NCBI RefSeq assembly: GCF_025147765.1
Contig: NZ_CP102265.1
Location: 656,501-720,500 of the forward strand
Origin: Blautia obeum ATCC 29174
Lineage (GTDB): Bacteria; Bacillota; Clostridia; Lachnospirales; Lachnospiraceae
Length of the DNA stretch: 64,000 nt
Reading direction: 5' to 3'
Shown here: positions 7,358 through 15,653 of the stretch, in pieces
Layout: each line of letters starts with the position of its first letter
Position numbering within the stretch: the stretch's first letter is position 1
The notes under the pieces: generated by a model
The model's database searches: none
What the model was told of the DNA's origin: nothing
Seen by the model: only the letters and a program-made list of their open reading frames with translations
Position numbers and translations under genes: made by a program

Positions 7358-8092
7358 ATGAACGTACAGGAGTTTCAGAATAAACTAAAAGAAGTGCAGG
7401 AAATTGCCAGACAACATGGGAATGCGTTAAATGCAGCCGAAATCCGTCAGGTATTTGAAGAGTGTGACCTGGACAAAAGCCAGTTGCTGGGTGTATTAAA
7501 ATATCTTACTTCTCAGGGAATTCTCATTGAAGGTCTGGAAACGGCAGGAGAAGAAGCAAAGGAGCCTGAACATAAAAAAATTCCTCTTACAGCGGAAGAA
7601 GAAGCTTATCTTAAAAATTATCTGGAGGAACTGCCGGTTGTTGATGAGGTGGATGCTGACAGTGTATTTGAAGCTCTGGCAGCCGGTGATCAGAGGGCAC
7701 TTCAGACACTTACTTCTTATTATATGAAAACGGCGGCAGATATGGCTGTTGAGATGAATATAGAAGAAATGCAGCTGGCTGATCTGATTCAGGAGGCGAA
7801 TCTGTGCCTGATCCAGGCGCTTGGAACTGCCGGTGATGAATGCAGAGATGAGAAGTGGCTTCTGAGTGAAATGCGCAAAGGAATCCAGCTTGTTTTGGAA
7901 GAACAGACACAGAGAAAATTCGAGGATGACAGTCTGGTAGCGCGTGTGGAGAAACTGGAGCATGCAGTGCGTGATCTGAATGATGGAGAAGATGAAAAAA
8001 ATGCTTTTACCATCGATGAGCTGGCAATCATATTGGATATGAAAGTTGATGAGATTCGGGATATTCTCCGTCTGACGGGCGATGATAATTAA
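7358..8092 (+). CDS. Degenerate sigma-70-like protein (regions 1.1, 1.2, 2.1-2.2 and 3.1; no region 4)
   Basis: A 244-residue acidic protein. Residues about 1-58 resemble sigma-70 region 1.1 (an N-terminal helix, then LTSQGILIEG). LTAEEEAYLKNYLEELP resembles region 1.2. The stretch around ADLIQEANLCLIQALG matches the core-binding region 2.1-2.2 of primary sigma factors (DLIQEGNLGLIKAVEKFD). The part aligning with promoter-recognising 2.3-2.4 lacks the aromatic and basic residues. The tail FTIDELAIILDMKVDEIRDIL resembles region 3.1, split here as FTIDELAI and MKVDEIRDIL. Region 4 (the -35 reader) is absent. AAGGAG lies 7 nt before the ATG at 7358; a GTG at 7355 is too close. It could bind core RNA polymerase without selecting promoters, but function is unknown. 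Confidence 0.7.
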   Translation: MNVQEFQNKLKEVQEIARQHGNALNAAEIRQVFEECDLDKSQLLGVLKYLTSQGILIEGLETAGEEAKEPEHKKIPLTAEEEAYLKNYLEELPVVDEVDADSVFEALAAGDQRALQTLTSYYMKTAADMAVEMNIEEMQLADLIQEANLCLIQALGTAGDECRDEKWLLSEMRKGIQLVLEEQTQRKFEDDSLVARVEKLEHAVRDLNDGEDEKNAFTIDELAIILDMKVDEIRDILRLTGDDN

Positions 8093-8137
8093 GACATACA
8101 GTGGCGCCTAAACAAAGTTAGATAAGAAAAACAATTG

Positions 8138-8166
8138 TTGAATTCAGGGTAATCCTGTGGTATTAT
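8138..8166 (+). promoter_or_regulatory. Promoter of DtxR-type regulator 1
   Basis: TTGAAT (8138-8143), 17-nt spacer, TATTAT (8161-8166). The short leader leads directly to GGGAGG and the ATG at 8191. Confidence 0.65.
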
Positions 8167-8190
8167 GTACCTAAATGGGAGGTATTTTTT

Positions 8191-8565
8191 ATGCAAATCA
8201 GAGAATCGGCAGAGGATTACCTGGAGGCAATCCTTGTTTTATCCAAAAAAGGCGGCGGAGTTCGTTCTGTTGATATTGCGACTATGCTCGGGGTATCCAA
8301 GCCAAGTGTCAGCCATGCAATGAAGCTTCTCAGAGAAGACGGTTATATTGCGATGGACCGTTATGGAACGGTGACACTGATGGACAAAGGTGCTGAGATT
8401 GCAAACAGAATCTATGAGCGCCATACCGTCCTGACAAAGATGCTGGAAGGCCTTGGAGTATGTGATGAGATTGCCCGGGCAGATGCCTGCAAGATGGAAC
8501 ATGATGTCAGTGATGAGAGTTTTGAGAAGATAAAAGAACATCTGAAAGCAAAAGGCGAGATTTAA
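8191..8565 (+). CDS. DtxR/MntR-family metal-dependent repressor
   Basis: A 124-residue protein with an N-terminal winged helix (recognition region SKPSVSHAMKLL, residues 36-47) and the dimerisation/metal domain, but no C-terminal SH3 or FeoA-like domain, as in MntR. Likely metal ligands are D9, E12, H78, C100, E103 and H104. D9 is MntR-like, whereas the C-x-x-E-H motif (C100, E103, H104) is the primary site of iron-sensing DtxR/IdeR, so metal preference (Mn or Fe) is ambiguous. It has its own promoter and stands alone; its targets are not visible here. A paralogue at 19062-19436 differs at position 9. Confidence 0.88.
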   Translation: MQIRESAEDYLEAILVLSKKGGGVRSVDIATMLGVSKPSVSHAMKLLREDGYIAMDRYGTVTLMDKGAEIANRIYERHTVLTKMLEGLGVCDEIARADACKMEHDVSDESFEKIKEHLKAKGEI

Positions 8566-8660
8566 TTACTGTTCACAGGTAATATCTCGAGACATACGAG
8601 ATTTAAACAGATTGCAGAGTGAATCAGAGCTTTTGTATTCGTTTAAATAAAATATGAGAT

Positions 8661-8719
8661 AAAAAGGTCGTCACGATCAGAGTTGAATCAGATCAATTCT
8701 GACAGTGATGACCTTTTTT
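8661..8719. terminator. Long bidirectional terminator
   Basis: AAAAAGGTCGTCAC (8661-8674) pairs with GTGATGACCTTTTTT (8705-8719), with an inner arm TCAGA-TTGA against TCAA-TCTGA. It separates the plus-strand regulator from the minus-strand EamA transporter. Between 8566 and 8660 I see only a near palindrome ATTACTGTTCACAGGTAAT and a small hairpin. Confidence 0.8.
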
Positions 8720-8753
8720 GGTATAATTATGCAACGCAGCAAAACCAATTTTA

Positions 8754-9668
8754 TCAGAAAGCAGTTCCTTTTTGTGGCAACTGAGCTAGGATGATCGCAC
8801 CAAACATCAGCACGCAGCCGAAAATTTCGCGACTACTGAGATTTTGGCCGAGAATCAACCAGCCAGCGATAACAGAGATACAGGATTCCAAGCTGAGAAT
8901 CAGGGAGGCTACAGTTGGGTTCATATTTTTCTGACCGACGATCTGCAGGGTGTAGGCAACGCCACAGGACATAACTCCGGCATAGAGAACCGGAATTTTT
9001 GCGGCGAAAATTCCGGCAAGATCCGGACTTTCAAAGATCAGCGCCGGGATTCCGGAGAGGATTCCACAGACCAGAAACTGGATACAGGACATTTTTACAC
9101 CATCTACCAGTGGTGAGAAATGGTCGATTGTAAGGATATGTAAGGAAAACAGGAAAGCACAGATCAGTACCAGAAGTTCGCCCTTGCCGATGGCAAATCC
9201 CTCTCCTGGAGTCAGACAAAGAAGATAAAGTCCACACAGGGAAAGAATGACAGCAATCCAGATAAACGGGCTGCATTTCTTTTTCAGAAAGATACCGATG
9301 ATCGGAACAATGACAATGTAACAGGCGGTGATAAAGCCGGCTTTACCAACGCTGGTGTATTTGATGCCAAACTGCTGGAAGTTGCTTGCAAAGCAGAGCA
9401 GGATACCACAGCAGATACCGCCGGTGATTAATGTTTTGCGGTCGGAAGATGCTTGAATACGTTTTTTTTCTTCTGGTGCTTTTGTTTTGCCAAGTCCCCA
9501 GATGACCGGCAGGAGTGTCAGTGCACCAATAAGATTGCGGACGGCATTGAAAGTAAAGCCGCCGATGTAGTCCATGCTGACACTCTGGGCAACAAAGGCA
9601 ACACCCCAGATAGTTGCAGTCAGAAGCAGTAAAAGAGAATTCCTGACCGGAATAGATTCTTTTTTCAT
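8754..9668 (-). CDS. EamA-family (DMT superfamily) transporter
   Basis: A 304-residue protein with ten hydrophobic segments arranged as two EamA repeats. The first repeat begins ATIWGVAFVAQS and the second SLILSLESCISVIAGW, both typical of drug/metabolite exporters of the 10-TM type. Substrate specificity cannot be predicted. The start is supported by GAGGAGA before the ATG. It is monocistronic, between the bidirectional terminator and a structured leader with its own -10 box. The charged segment near residues 66-78 (KTKAPEEKKRIQ) is a cytoplasmic loop. Confidence 0.85.
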   Translation of the reverse strand: MKKESIPVRNSLLLLLTATIWGVAFVAQSVSMDYIGGFTFNAVRNLIGALTLLPVIWGLGKTKAPEEKKRIQASSDRKTLITGGICCGILLCFASNFQQFGIKYTSVGKAGFITACYIVIVPIIGIFLKKKCSPFIWIAVILSLCGLYLLCLTPGEGFAIGKGELLVLICAFLFSLHILTIDHFSPLVDGVKMSCIQFLVCGILSGIPALIFESPDLAGIFAAKIPVLYAGVMSCGVAYTLQIVGQKNMNPTVASLILSLESCISVIAGWLILGQNLSSREIFGCVLMFGAIILAQLPQKGTAF

Positions 9669-9696
9669 AATGTTTCTCCTCGTGTGATAAGATAGC

Positions 9697-9773
9697 GGGT
9701 TTCAAATGTATATGCCCATTCATGCGAGCATGAAGCTCATATCCGCTTTAAACCCTTGTATCTTTGTATTATA
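9697..9773 (-). promoter_or_regulatory. Structured 5' leader of the EamA gene
   Basis: A TATAAT (9773-9768) places the transcript start near a nested structure: GGGTTT/AAACCC (9750-9755 with 9697-9702), ATATG/CATAT (9738-9742 with 9710-9714) and TTCATG-loop-CATGAA (9719-9724 with 9729-9734). Helices in this order separated by conserved-looking internal loops recall a small riboswitch aptamer, but I cannot match it to a named class. The ribosome binding site follows about 20 nt later. Confidence 0.45.
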
Positions 9774-9816
9774 CTGCATAGGTATGCATTGATAAAGAGT
9801 GAAAATAAAAAAATAA

Positions 9817-9838
9817 GGACTCCGCATATGCAGAGTCC
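9817..9838 (-). terminator. Terminator of the guanine operon
   Basis: On the minus strand GGACTC...GAGTCC with an inner GCATATGC forms one long stem with a single mismatch, followed by TTATTTTTTTATTTT. Confidence 0.85.
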
Positions 9839-9942
9839 CTATGAATAATTTTCAAGTCGAACATCCGTGAGACCTGGCGCGTGATTCAGGTCAGCATAAG
9901 CTGACATCTTCTTTACAGAATCACTGCGCATCCTTGTTAAGA

Positions 9943-11319
9943 TCAGATGAAAATATATTTCAGTACAAATAATATGGCAAGAACGTACATCAGCACACTG
10001 ATCTTCTTTTCTTTTGCCTTTCCGGTAATCAGATTGATGACTACATAAGAGATAACGCCCATGGAAATACCTTCTGAAATACTGTACATAAATGGCATTG
10101 CAATGATAGCGATAAAGCATGGAATCGCTTCTGTCATATCACTGAAGTCAATTTTTGTAACAGATGTCAGCATCAGGTAGCCTACAACGATCAGAGCCGG
10201 TGCAGTGGCAAAGGAAGGAATTGCCAGGAAGATTGGTGAGAGCAGGAGGGAAAGTGCAAACAGAATACCTGCTACTATGGAAGTAAGACCAGTACGACCG
10301 CCTTCTGCAACACCAGAAGCACTTTCTACAAAGGTTGTAACGGTAGAAGTACCGCAAACAGCACCTACAGTTGTTCCGACCGCGTCAGAGAGAAGTGCAC
10401 CTTTGATTTTTGGAAGTTTGCCGTCTTTGTCGAGCATATCTGCCTTGGAAGCTACGCCGATCAGAGTTCCAAGCGTATCAAACATATCAACAAACAGGAA
10501 TGCAAACATGATGACTACGAAATCCAGTGAGAATACAATGGAAAAATCCATTTTCATAAAGGTTGGAGCCATACTTGGTACAGAAATTCCGTTTGAAAAA
10601 TCTGGAAGCAGGCTGTAATAACCAATGTCTGCATTTGGTACATACAGATGTGTCAGCTGGCAGATGATTCCGAGAACCCAGGTGATCAGGATGCCCCAGA
10701 GAATACTTCCCTTGACATCTTTTGCCAGAAGAACAGCGGTCACCAGAATACCAATCAGAGCCAGCAATACGGTGATTCCCTGAGAGGAGAAGGTCCCTTC
10801 TGCTACAGAAGATTTGAAGGAAAAGATGCTTACCAGTGTGGAATCATTTCCAACAACGATCTTGGCATTTTGCAGTCCGATGAATGCGATAAAGAGACCG
10901 ATACCTACGGATACTGCGTGTTTCAGGTTCATCGGAATGGAGTTGAAGATCGCTTCACGTACATTGGTAAGAGAAAGCAGGATAAAAATGATACCTTCTG
11001 CAAAGACTGCTGCAAGTGCCTGCTGCCAGGTGTATCCCATACCGAGAACTACTGTGTAGGTAAAGTATGCGTTCAGTCCCATACCAGGAGCAAGAACGAA
11101 CGGATAGTTGGACAGAAGCGCCATCAGACAGGTGGCAATGAATGCGGACAGTGCGGTGGCGGTGAAGACAGAGCCGCGGTCCATGCCGGAAGCAGACAGG
11201 ATGTTTGGATTGACGGCCAGAATATAAGCCATTGTCATAAAGGTAGTGATTCCTGCCATAACCTCAGTTTTGACATCTGTGTGATTTTCTTTCAGGTGGA
11301 AAATTTTGTCGAGATTCAT
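9943..11319 (-). CDS. pbuG: Guanine/hypoxanthine permease (NCS2, AzgA/PbuG type)
   Basis: A 458-residue carrier with about 12-14 membrane segments. The N-terminal GITTFMTMAYILAVNPNIL, the LAPGMGLNAYFTY motif and the FVDMFDTLGTLIGV motif are diagnostic of the AzgA/PbuG branch, which imports guanine and hypoxanthine with protons. The start at 11319 follows AAGGGGG; the longer frame to 11355 lacks a site. It lies 35 nt downstream of guanine deaminase and shares its guanine-type riboswitch, so the operon imports guanine and converts it to xanthine. Confidence 0.92.
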   Translation of the reverse strand: MNLDKIFHLKENHTDVKTEVMAGITTFMTMAYILAVNPNILSASGMDRGSVFTATALSAFIATCLMALLSNYPFVLAPGMGLNAYFTYTVVLGMGYTWQQALAAVFAEGIIFILLSLTNVREAIFNSIPMNLKHAVSVGIGLFIAFIGLQNAKIVVGNDSTLVSIFSFKSSVAEGTFSSQGITVLLALIGILVTAVLLAKDVKGSILWGILITWVLGIICQLTHLYVPNADIGYYSLLPDFSNGISVPSMAPTFMKMDFSIVFSLDFVVIMFAFLFVDMFDTLGTLIGVASKADMLDKDGKLPKIKGALLSDAVGTTVGAVCGTSTVTTFVESASGVAEGGRTGLTSIVAGILFALSLLLSPIFLAIPSFATAPALIVVGYLMLTSVTKIDFSDMTEAIPCFIAIIAMPFMYSISEGISMGVISYVVINLITGKAKEKKISVLMYVLAILFVLKYIFI

Positions 11320-11354
11320 ATAAGTACCCCCTTCGTGTTGTGCAGACGTATGCA

Positions 11355-12641
11355 CTAAAAGATTTTGTTTCCGGAAATATATTTTCCGGTGATGCAGCTG
11401 TCATCTGAGAGATAGATCAGTCGTTCCAGACGTTCTCTGGCCGTCAGAGGCTGAGGATGCCGGAGTTTGCTGTCATCCAGAATCAGTGCATCAAACTCAT
11501 AGCCTTCCGCGAAAGTCCCGACTTTTCCGAAAAATGCACCGCCACCCATGGTAGCCATATAAAAGGCTTCTTCCAGTGAAAGTGGTTTGAGGGAATCGTC
11601 CACCAGTCTCCAGCGAAGCTTGGATACCTGAATGGCATCTGCAATCGCACGGAGCATGGAAAGGGAATGTCCGCCTGCAATGTCTGTACCGAGTCCGATA
11701 TGGAGCCCTTCTTCAATATAGCGTCTTGTCGGTGCGATACCGGAAGAAAGATTCGTATTGGACTGTGGACAGTGTGCGATGAATACGCCCCGTTCTTTCA
11801 TGAGAGAGAGCTCTGCGTCAGAACTGTAGACGCAGTGAGCCATGATCGTTGGGCATTGTTCACCGCCAAATAGTCCGAACTGATCGTAGGCTTCTCCATA
11901 GAAAGAAGTTCCTTGACATAATTCCTTTACCCAGGCGATTTCCCCCTGGTTTTCGGAAAGGTGAGACTGTACCGGAAGACGGTAAGTTCTCTGGATCTCT
12001 GCCAGTCTGGTCATAAGTTCATCACTGCAGGAAGGGGTAAAGCGAGGAGTGAGAATCGGTTTGACATTCTCGTATTTTCCTGTAGTTTCTTCAAGCCAGC
12101 GGACAGTATCTTTTGCAGAAACAACAGCACTTGCCTCCTGGAGAGCCAGGGAGCCGTTGCGGTCCATATTTACCTTTCCGATGAAGGTCTTGAGACCGGT
12201 TTTCTCCATCAGGTCCATCAGAAGTTCTGTTGCATCTACATGTAAAGTGCCGAAGATAGAAGCACGTGTGGTTGCACTGTGTTTTATATCGTCGGTGAAG
12301 ATGGAATAGGCTTTCTCTGCGTAATTTAGATCGGCATATCTGGCTTCTTCCGGAAATGTGACGGTATTCAGCCAGTCCAGCAGTTCGAGATCCATGTACA
12401 TACCATGAAATGCATATTGTGGGGCATGCAGATGGAGGTCATTCATTCCCGGGACAATCAGACAATTGTTGAAATCTTCACAGGGAATGCCGTGAAACTG
12501 CTCTGGAAGCTGTGGATAGACACCGATTGTCAGGCCATTCTGGCAGACGAGATAAGCGTCTTCAAGGCAGGTCAGATGACTGGAATCTGTACTGAAGCAT
12601 ACAGCGCCTCTGAGTGCAAATGTGGTTGGCTTTTTTGTCAT
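11355..12641 (-). CDS. guaD: Guanine deaminase (amidohydrolase)
   Basis: A 428-residue amidohydrolase converting guanine to xanthine and ammonia. Zinc-binding motifs are in order: the NDLHLHAP strand-1 histidines, HLSENQGE, AHCVYS, and GTDIAGG with the catalytic aspartate. The PGMNDLHLHAPQY segment is characteristic of the GuaD subfamily rather than cytosine or chlorohydrolase relatives. AGGAGG is well spaced before the ATG at 12641; an upstream frame to 12743 overlaps the riboswitch and is not coding. It is first in an operon with a guanine permease. Confidence 0.92.
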   Translation of the reverse strand: MTKKPTTFALRGAVCFSTDSSHLTCLEDAYLVCQNGLTIGVYPQLPEQFHGIPCEDFNNCLIVPGMNDLHLHAPQYAFHGMYMDLELLDWLNTVTFPEEARYADLNYAEKAYSIFTDDIKHSATTRASIFGTLHVDATELLMDLMEKTGLKTFIGKVNMDRNGSLALQEASAVVSAKDTVRWLEETTGKYENVKPILTPRFTPSCSDELMTRLAEIQRTYRLPVQSHLSENQGEIAWVKELCQGTSFYGEAYDQFGLFGGEQCPTIMAHCVYSSDAELSLMKERGVFIAHCPQSNTNLSSGIAPTRRYIEEGLHIGLGTDIAGGHSLSMLRAIADAIQVSKLRWRLVDDSLKPLSLEEAFYMATMGGGAFFGKVGTFAEGYEFDALILDDSKLRHPQPLTARERLERLIYLSDDSCITGKYISGNKIF

Positions 12642-12679
12642 ATGAGTTACCTCCTTTTGGCTGTTGGAACTTGTCCGCA

Positions 12680-12731
12680 GGCAAAAAAAATACCGAATAT
12701 TTTTGCCCGACGAGTTACTGTGACCAGTAAC
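12680..12731 (-). promoter_or_regulatory. Expression platform of the guaD riboswitch
   Basis: Right after the aptamer lies a hairpin GTTACTG-GTCA-CAGTAAC (12714-12731). An A/U-rich hairpin follows (12680-12707), with GGCAAAAATA pairing with TATTTTTTTTGCC across UUCGG. The U run lies inside the 3' arm rather than after the stem, so this is not a textbook terminator. Whether ligand turns the operon on or off is not clear. Confidence 0.5.
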
Positions 12732-12732
12732 A

Positions 12733-12793
12733 CTTATAGGCAACTATTACGGTAGTTGGTAGAGACGTCCAACCAATTATGGACCTATATAAG
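12733..12793 (-). promoter_or_regulatory. Purine (guanine-type) riboswitch aptamer
   Basis: On the minus strand P1 is CTTATA/TATAAG, P2 is GTCCA/TGGAC with loop TAATTGGT, J2/3 is GTCTCTACC, and P3 is AACTA/TAGTT with loop CCGTAA. J3/1 ends in C immediately before P1. That C is the position-74 equivalent that selects guanine rather than adenine. The U47- and U51-equivalent bases are intact, and position 48 is C instead of U. Its place ahead of guaD and a guanine permease agrees. Confidence 0.88.
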
Positions 12794-12817
12794 CTTTGTG
12801 GTGTTGTTTATAAAATA

Positions 12818-12846
12818 ATTATAAAATAGGAATAGTTTTCTGTCAA
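12818..12846 (-). promoter_or_regulatory. Promoter of the guanine operon
   Basis: TTGACA (12846-12841), exactly 17 nt, TATAAT (12823-12818): full consensus on the minus strand, about 25 nt upstream of the aptamer. Confidence 0.88.
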
Positions 12847-12930
12847 ATGTAAATTCATAACTTACATGGAGAATATTGCGTGAAAAATTTGTACAAAATG
12901 TTGCAGGATACCATGAGCAGGCGGATAAAA

Positions 12931-12963
12931 ATTCCGGCGGCCTGAAAATCAGACTGCCGGAAT
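12931..12963 (-). terminator. argG terminator
   Basis: ATTCCGGC (12931-12938) pairs with GCCGGAAT (12956-12963) with additional inner pairs. On the minus strand TTTTTA follows. Confidence 0.8.
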
Positions 12964-12975
12964 ATAAGAATGCAA

Positions 12976-14208
12976 TTATTTATTATTTTTGTTTTTCTCT
13001 ACTTCCAGTAATTTCATAGCACGAACTTTGAGCGGAAGACCAAAGAGGGTGATGAATCCGTCTGCATCATGGTGATCATACATATCACCTGTTGTAAAGG
13101 ATGCAAGAGATTCGTTGTACAGGCTGTATGGAGAAGTTGTACCGGCTTTGATGATGTTTCCTTTGTAAAGTTTGAATTTAACTTCACCGGTTACATATTT
13201 CTGTGTGGATTCTACGAATGCCTGGATTGCTTCGCGAAGTGGTGTGAACCATTTTCCTTCGTATACAACCTGAGCAAACTGGCTGCCGAGTTTCTTCTTG
13301 GCTTCCATTGTGTCACGGTCAAGGATCAGTTCTTCCAATTGTTCGTGAGCTGCCATCAGAATTGTTCCGCCAGGAGTTTCGTATACACCACGGGATTTCA
13401 TGCCAACAACACGGTTTTCTACGATATCAATGATACCGATTCCGTTTTCGCCGCCAAGACGGTTCAGTTCAGTGATGATCTCGGAAACCTTCATTGCTTT
13501 TCCGTTGAGAGTTTTCGGAACACCTTCTTCGAAAGTCATAGTTACTTCTGTTTCTTTATCTGGCGCTTTTTCAGGAGTTACACTTAAAACAAGCATGTCA
13601 TCATAGTTTGGAGCCTGGGAAGGATCTTCCAGTTCCAGACCTTCATGGCTGATGTGCCATAAGTTACGGTCACGGCTATAACTGTGGCTTGCATCAAACG
13701 GAAGATTGATTCCATGAGCCTGACAGAATGCGATCTCATCTTCACGGGACTGCATGGTCCATACGTCTGTCATTCTCCAAGGAGCGATGATCTTGATATC
13801 CGGCGCAAGTGCTTTGATACCAAGTTCGAAACGAATCTGGTCATTACCTTTACCGGTTGCACCATGGCAGATAGCAACAGCGTTTTCTTTACGTGCAATT
13901 TCAACAAGTTTCTTGGCAATTGCCGGACGTGCCATAGAGGTACCAAGCAGATATTTATGTTCGTATACAGCACCTGCCTGTACACAAGGCATTACATAAT
14001 TGTCACAGAAATCATCAACAATATCTTCAATATATAATTTGGAAGCTCCGGAAAGTTTGGCTCTTTCATCCAGTCCATCCAATTCGTTACCCTGTCCGCA
14101 GTTTACGCAGCAGCAGATAACTTCATAATCAAAGGTTTCTTTCAGCCACGGAATCAGTGCTGTGGTATCAAGACCGCCTGAATAAGCAAGTACAACTTTT
14201 TCTTTCAT
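12976..14208 (-). CDS. argG: Argininosuccinate synthase
   Basis: A 410-residue enzyme joining citrulline and aspartate with ATP in arginine synthesis. The N-terminal PP-loop AYSGGLDTT, ATGKGNDQIRFE, and the PWR and YSRDRNLWHISHEG segments are invariant in ArgG. The ATG at 14208 follows AGGAGG; the longer frame to 14355 is untranslated leader. The leader carries a hairpin TCTGCC-ACTT-GGCAGA (14234-14249). It is divergent from argCJBD across a region with ArgR-like dyads. argH is not adjacent. Confidence 0.97.
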   Translation of the reverse strand: MKEKVVLAYSGGLDTTALIPWLKETFDYEVICCCVNCGQGNELDGLDERAKLSGASKLYIEDIVDDFCDNYVMPCVQAGAVYEHKYLLGTSMARPAIAKKLVEIARKENAVAICHGATGKGNDQIRFELGIKALAPDIKIIAPWRMTDVWTMQSREDEIAFCQAHGINLPFDASHSYSRDRNLWHISHEGLELEDPSQAPNYDDMLVLSVTPEKAPDKETEVTMTFEEGVPKTLNGKAMKVSEIITELNRLGGENGIGIIDIVENRVVGMKSRGVYETPGGTILMAAHEQLEELILDRDTMEAKKKLGSQFAQVVYEGKWFTPLREAIQAFVESTQKYVTGEVKFKLYKGNIIKAGTTSPYSLYNESLASFTTGDMYDHHDADGFITLFGLPLKVRAMKLLEVEKNKNNK

Positions 14209-14403
14209 AATGTAATCCTCCTGAAAATGATTTTCTGCCACTTGGCAGATACATGAATATTTGATATTATAAAAGGTAAAGATTAATACGCTGATTTGAT
14301 AAAGTATTGAATCTTCATACTGTGTCGTGTTTCGACAAAAGATAATATACAACAAATTTTATAAATATGCAATACCAATATGCAAAAAAGTAAAAGATTT
14401 TTT

Positions 14404-14519
14404 TGCATAAAAATGCACTTTAAATAGGAACAAACCCATAAAAATACATGAATTCAAGAAAAAAGAATGTAAAATCCAAAAAAATATGTATTGCATATTA
14501 TGCATAAACGATGTATAAT
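14404..14519. promoter_or_regulatory. ArgR-like operators and argC promoter in the argG/argC intergenic region
   Basis: The argC promoter is TTGCAT (14491-14496), 17 nt, TATAAT (14514-14519). A perfect dyad TGCATA-T-TATGCA (14492-14504) overlaps its -35. A second dyad TGCAT-AAAA-ATGCA lies at 14404-14417, with further TATGCA half-sites around 14367-14383. Their size and A/T spacing resemble ARG boxes, so arginine repression of both divergent units by ArgR is a fair inference. The region 14209-14565 contains no gene. Confidence 0.65.
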
Positions 14520-14565
14520 TGTTGCATCTTATGAGAGAACATTCCGATTTCAGGAGGAGAGAAAA

Positions 14566-15606
14566 ATGATCAAAGCAGGAATTATCGGAGCGACTGGTTA
14601 TGCGGGAAATGAACTTGCAAGACTGCTCCTTGGACATAAAGAAGTAGAAGTAGCGTGGTATGGTTCAAGAAGTTATATCGATCAGAAATATGCAGATGTT
14701 TATCAGAACTTTTTCAAACTGATAGATGCAAAATGCATGGATGACAACATGGCTGCACTTGCAGATGAGGTGGATGTGATTTTTACCGCAACACCACAGG
14801 GACTTTGTGCATCTCTTGTAAATGAAGAGATCCTTTCCAAAGCCAAGGTGATCGACCTGAGTGCAGACTTCCGTATTAAAGATGTAAAGAAATATGAAAA
14901 ATGGTATGGCATCGAGCACAAAGCTCCACAGTTTATTGATGAGGCTGTTTACGGACTGTGCGAGATCAATCGTGAGGGCATTAAAAAAGCAAGACTGATT
15001 GCCAATCCGGGATGTTATCCGACATGTTCAACATTATCAATCTATCCGCTTCTCAAAGAAGGACTGATCGATCCGAATACGATCATCATTGATGCAAAAT
15101 CCGGTACATCAGGAGCAGGAAGAGGGGCAAAGGTTCCGAACCTTTACTGTGAAGTAAATGAGAATATCAAGGCATATGGTGTAGCAACTCACCGTCATAC
15201 ACCGGAGATCGAGGATCAGCTGGGTTATGCATGCGGACAGGAGGTGCTGATCAACTTTACTCCACACCTGATCCCGATGAACAGAGGAATTCTGGTGACT
15301 GCATATGCTTCTCTGAAGAAAGAAGTTTCCTATGAAGAAGTAAGAGCCGCTTATGATAAATATTATGCAGATGAAACATTCATCCGTGTTCTCGACAAGG
15401 ATGTATGCCCGCAGACAAAATGTGTAGAGGGCAGCAACTACGTAGATGTCAACTTCAAGATTGACCCGAGAACCAAACGTGTCATTATGATGGGTGCGAT
15501 CGACAACCTTGTAAAAGGTGCAGCAGGACAGGCAGTACAGAATATGAACCTGATGTTCGGTTTCGATGAAGCGGAAGGTCTTCATCAGATTCCGATGCTT
15601 CCGTAA
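14566..15606 (+). CDS. argC: N-acetyl-gamma-glutamyl-phosphate reductase
   Basis: A 346-residue NADP-dependent reductase, third step of ornithine synthesis. The N-terminal GIIGATGYAGNELARLL is the dinucleotide-binding motif; the active-site cysteine lies in NPGCYPT; KSGTSGAGRG and HRHTPEIE are further family signatures. AGGAGG before the ATG at 14566 sets the start; an upstream extension would include the promoter. First gene of argCJBD. Confidence 0.97.
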   Translation: MIKAGIIGATGYAGNELARLLLGHKEVEVAWYGSRSYIDQKYADVYQNFFKLIDAKCMDDNMAALADEVDVIFTATPQGLCASLVNEEILSKAKVIDLSADFRIKDVKKYEKWYGIEHKAPQFIDEAVYGLCEINREGIKKARLIANPGCYPTCSTLSIYPLLKEGLIDPNTIIIDAKSGTSGAGRGAKVPNLYCEVNENIKAYGVATHRHTPEIEDQLGYACGQEVLINFTPHLIPMNRGILVTAYASLKKEVSYEEVRAAYDKYYADETFIRVLDKDVCPQTKCVEGSNYVDVNFKIDPRTKRVIMMGAIDNLVKGAAGQAVQNMNLMFGFDEAEGLHQIPMLP

Positions 15607-15653
15607 AGAAACAAGAACACAGGGATATTCCATATGACGAGGAGGAATATATT

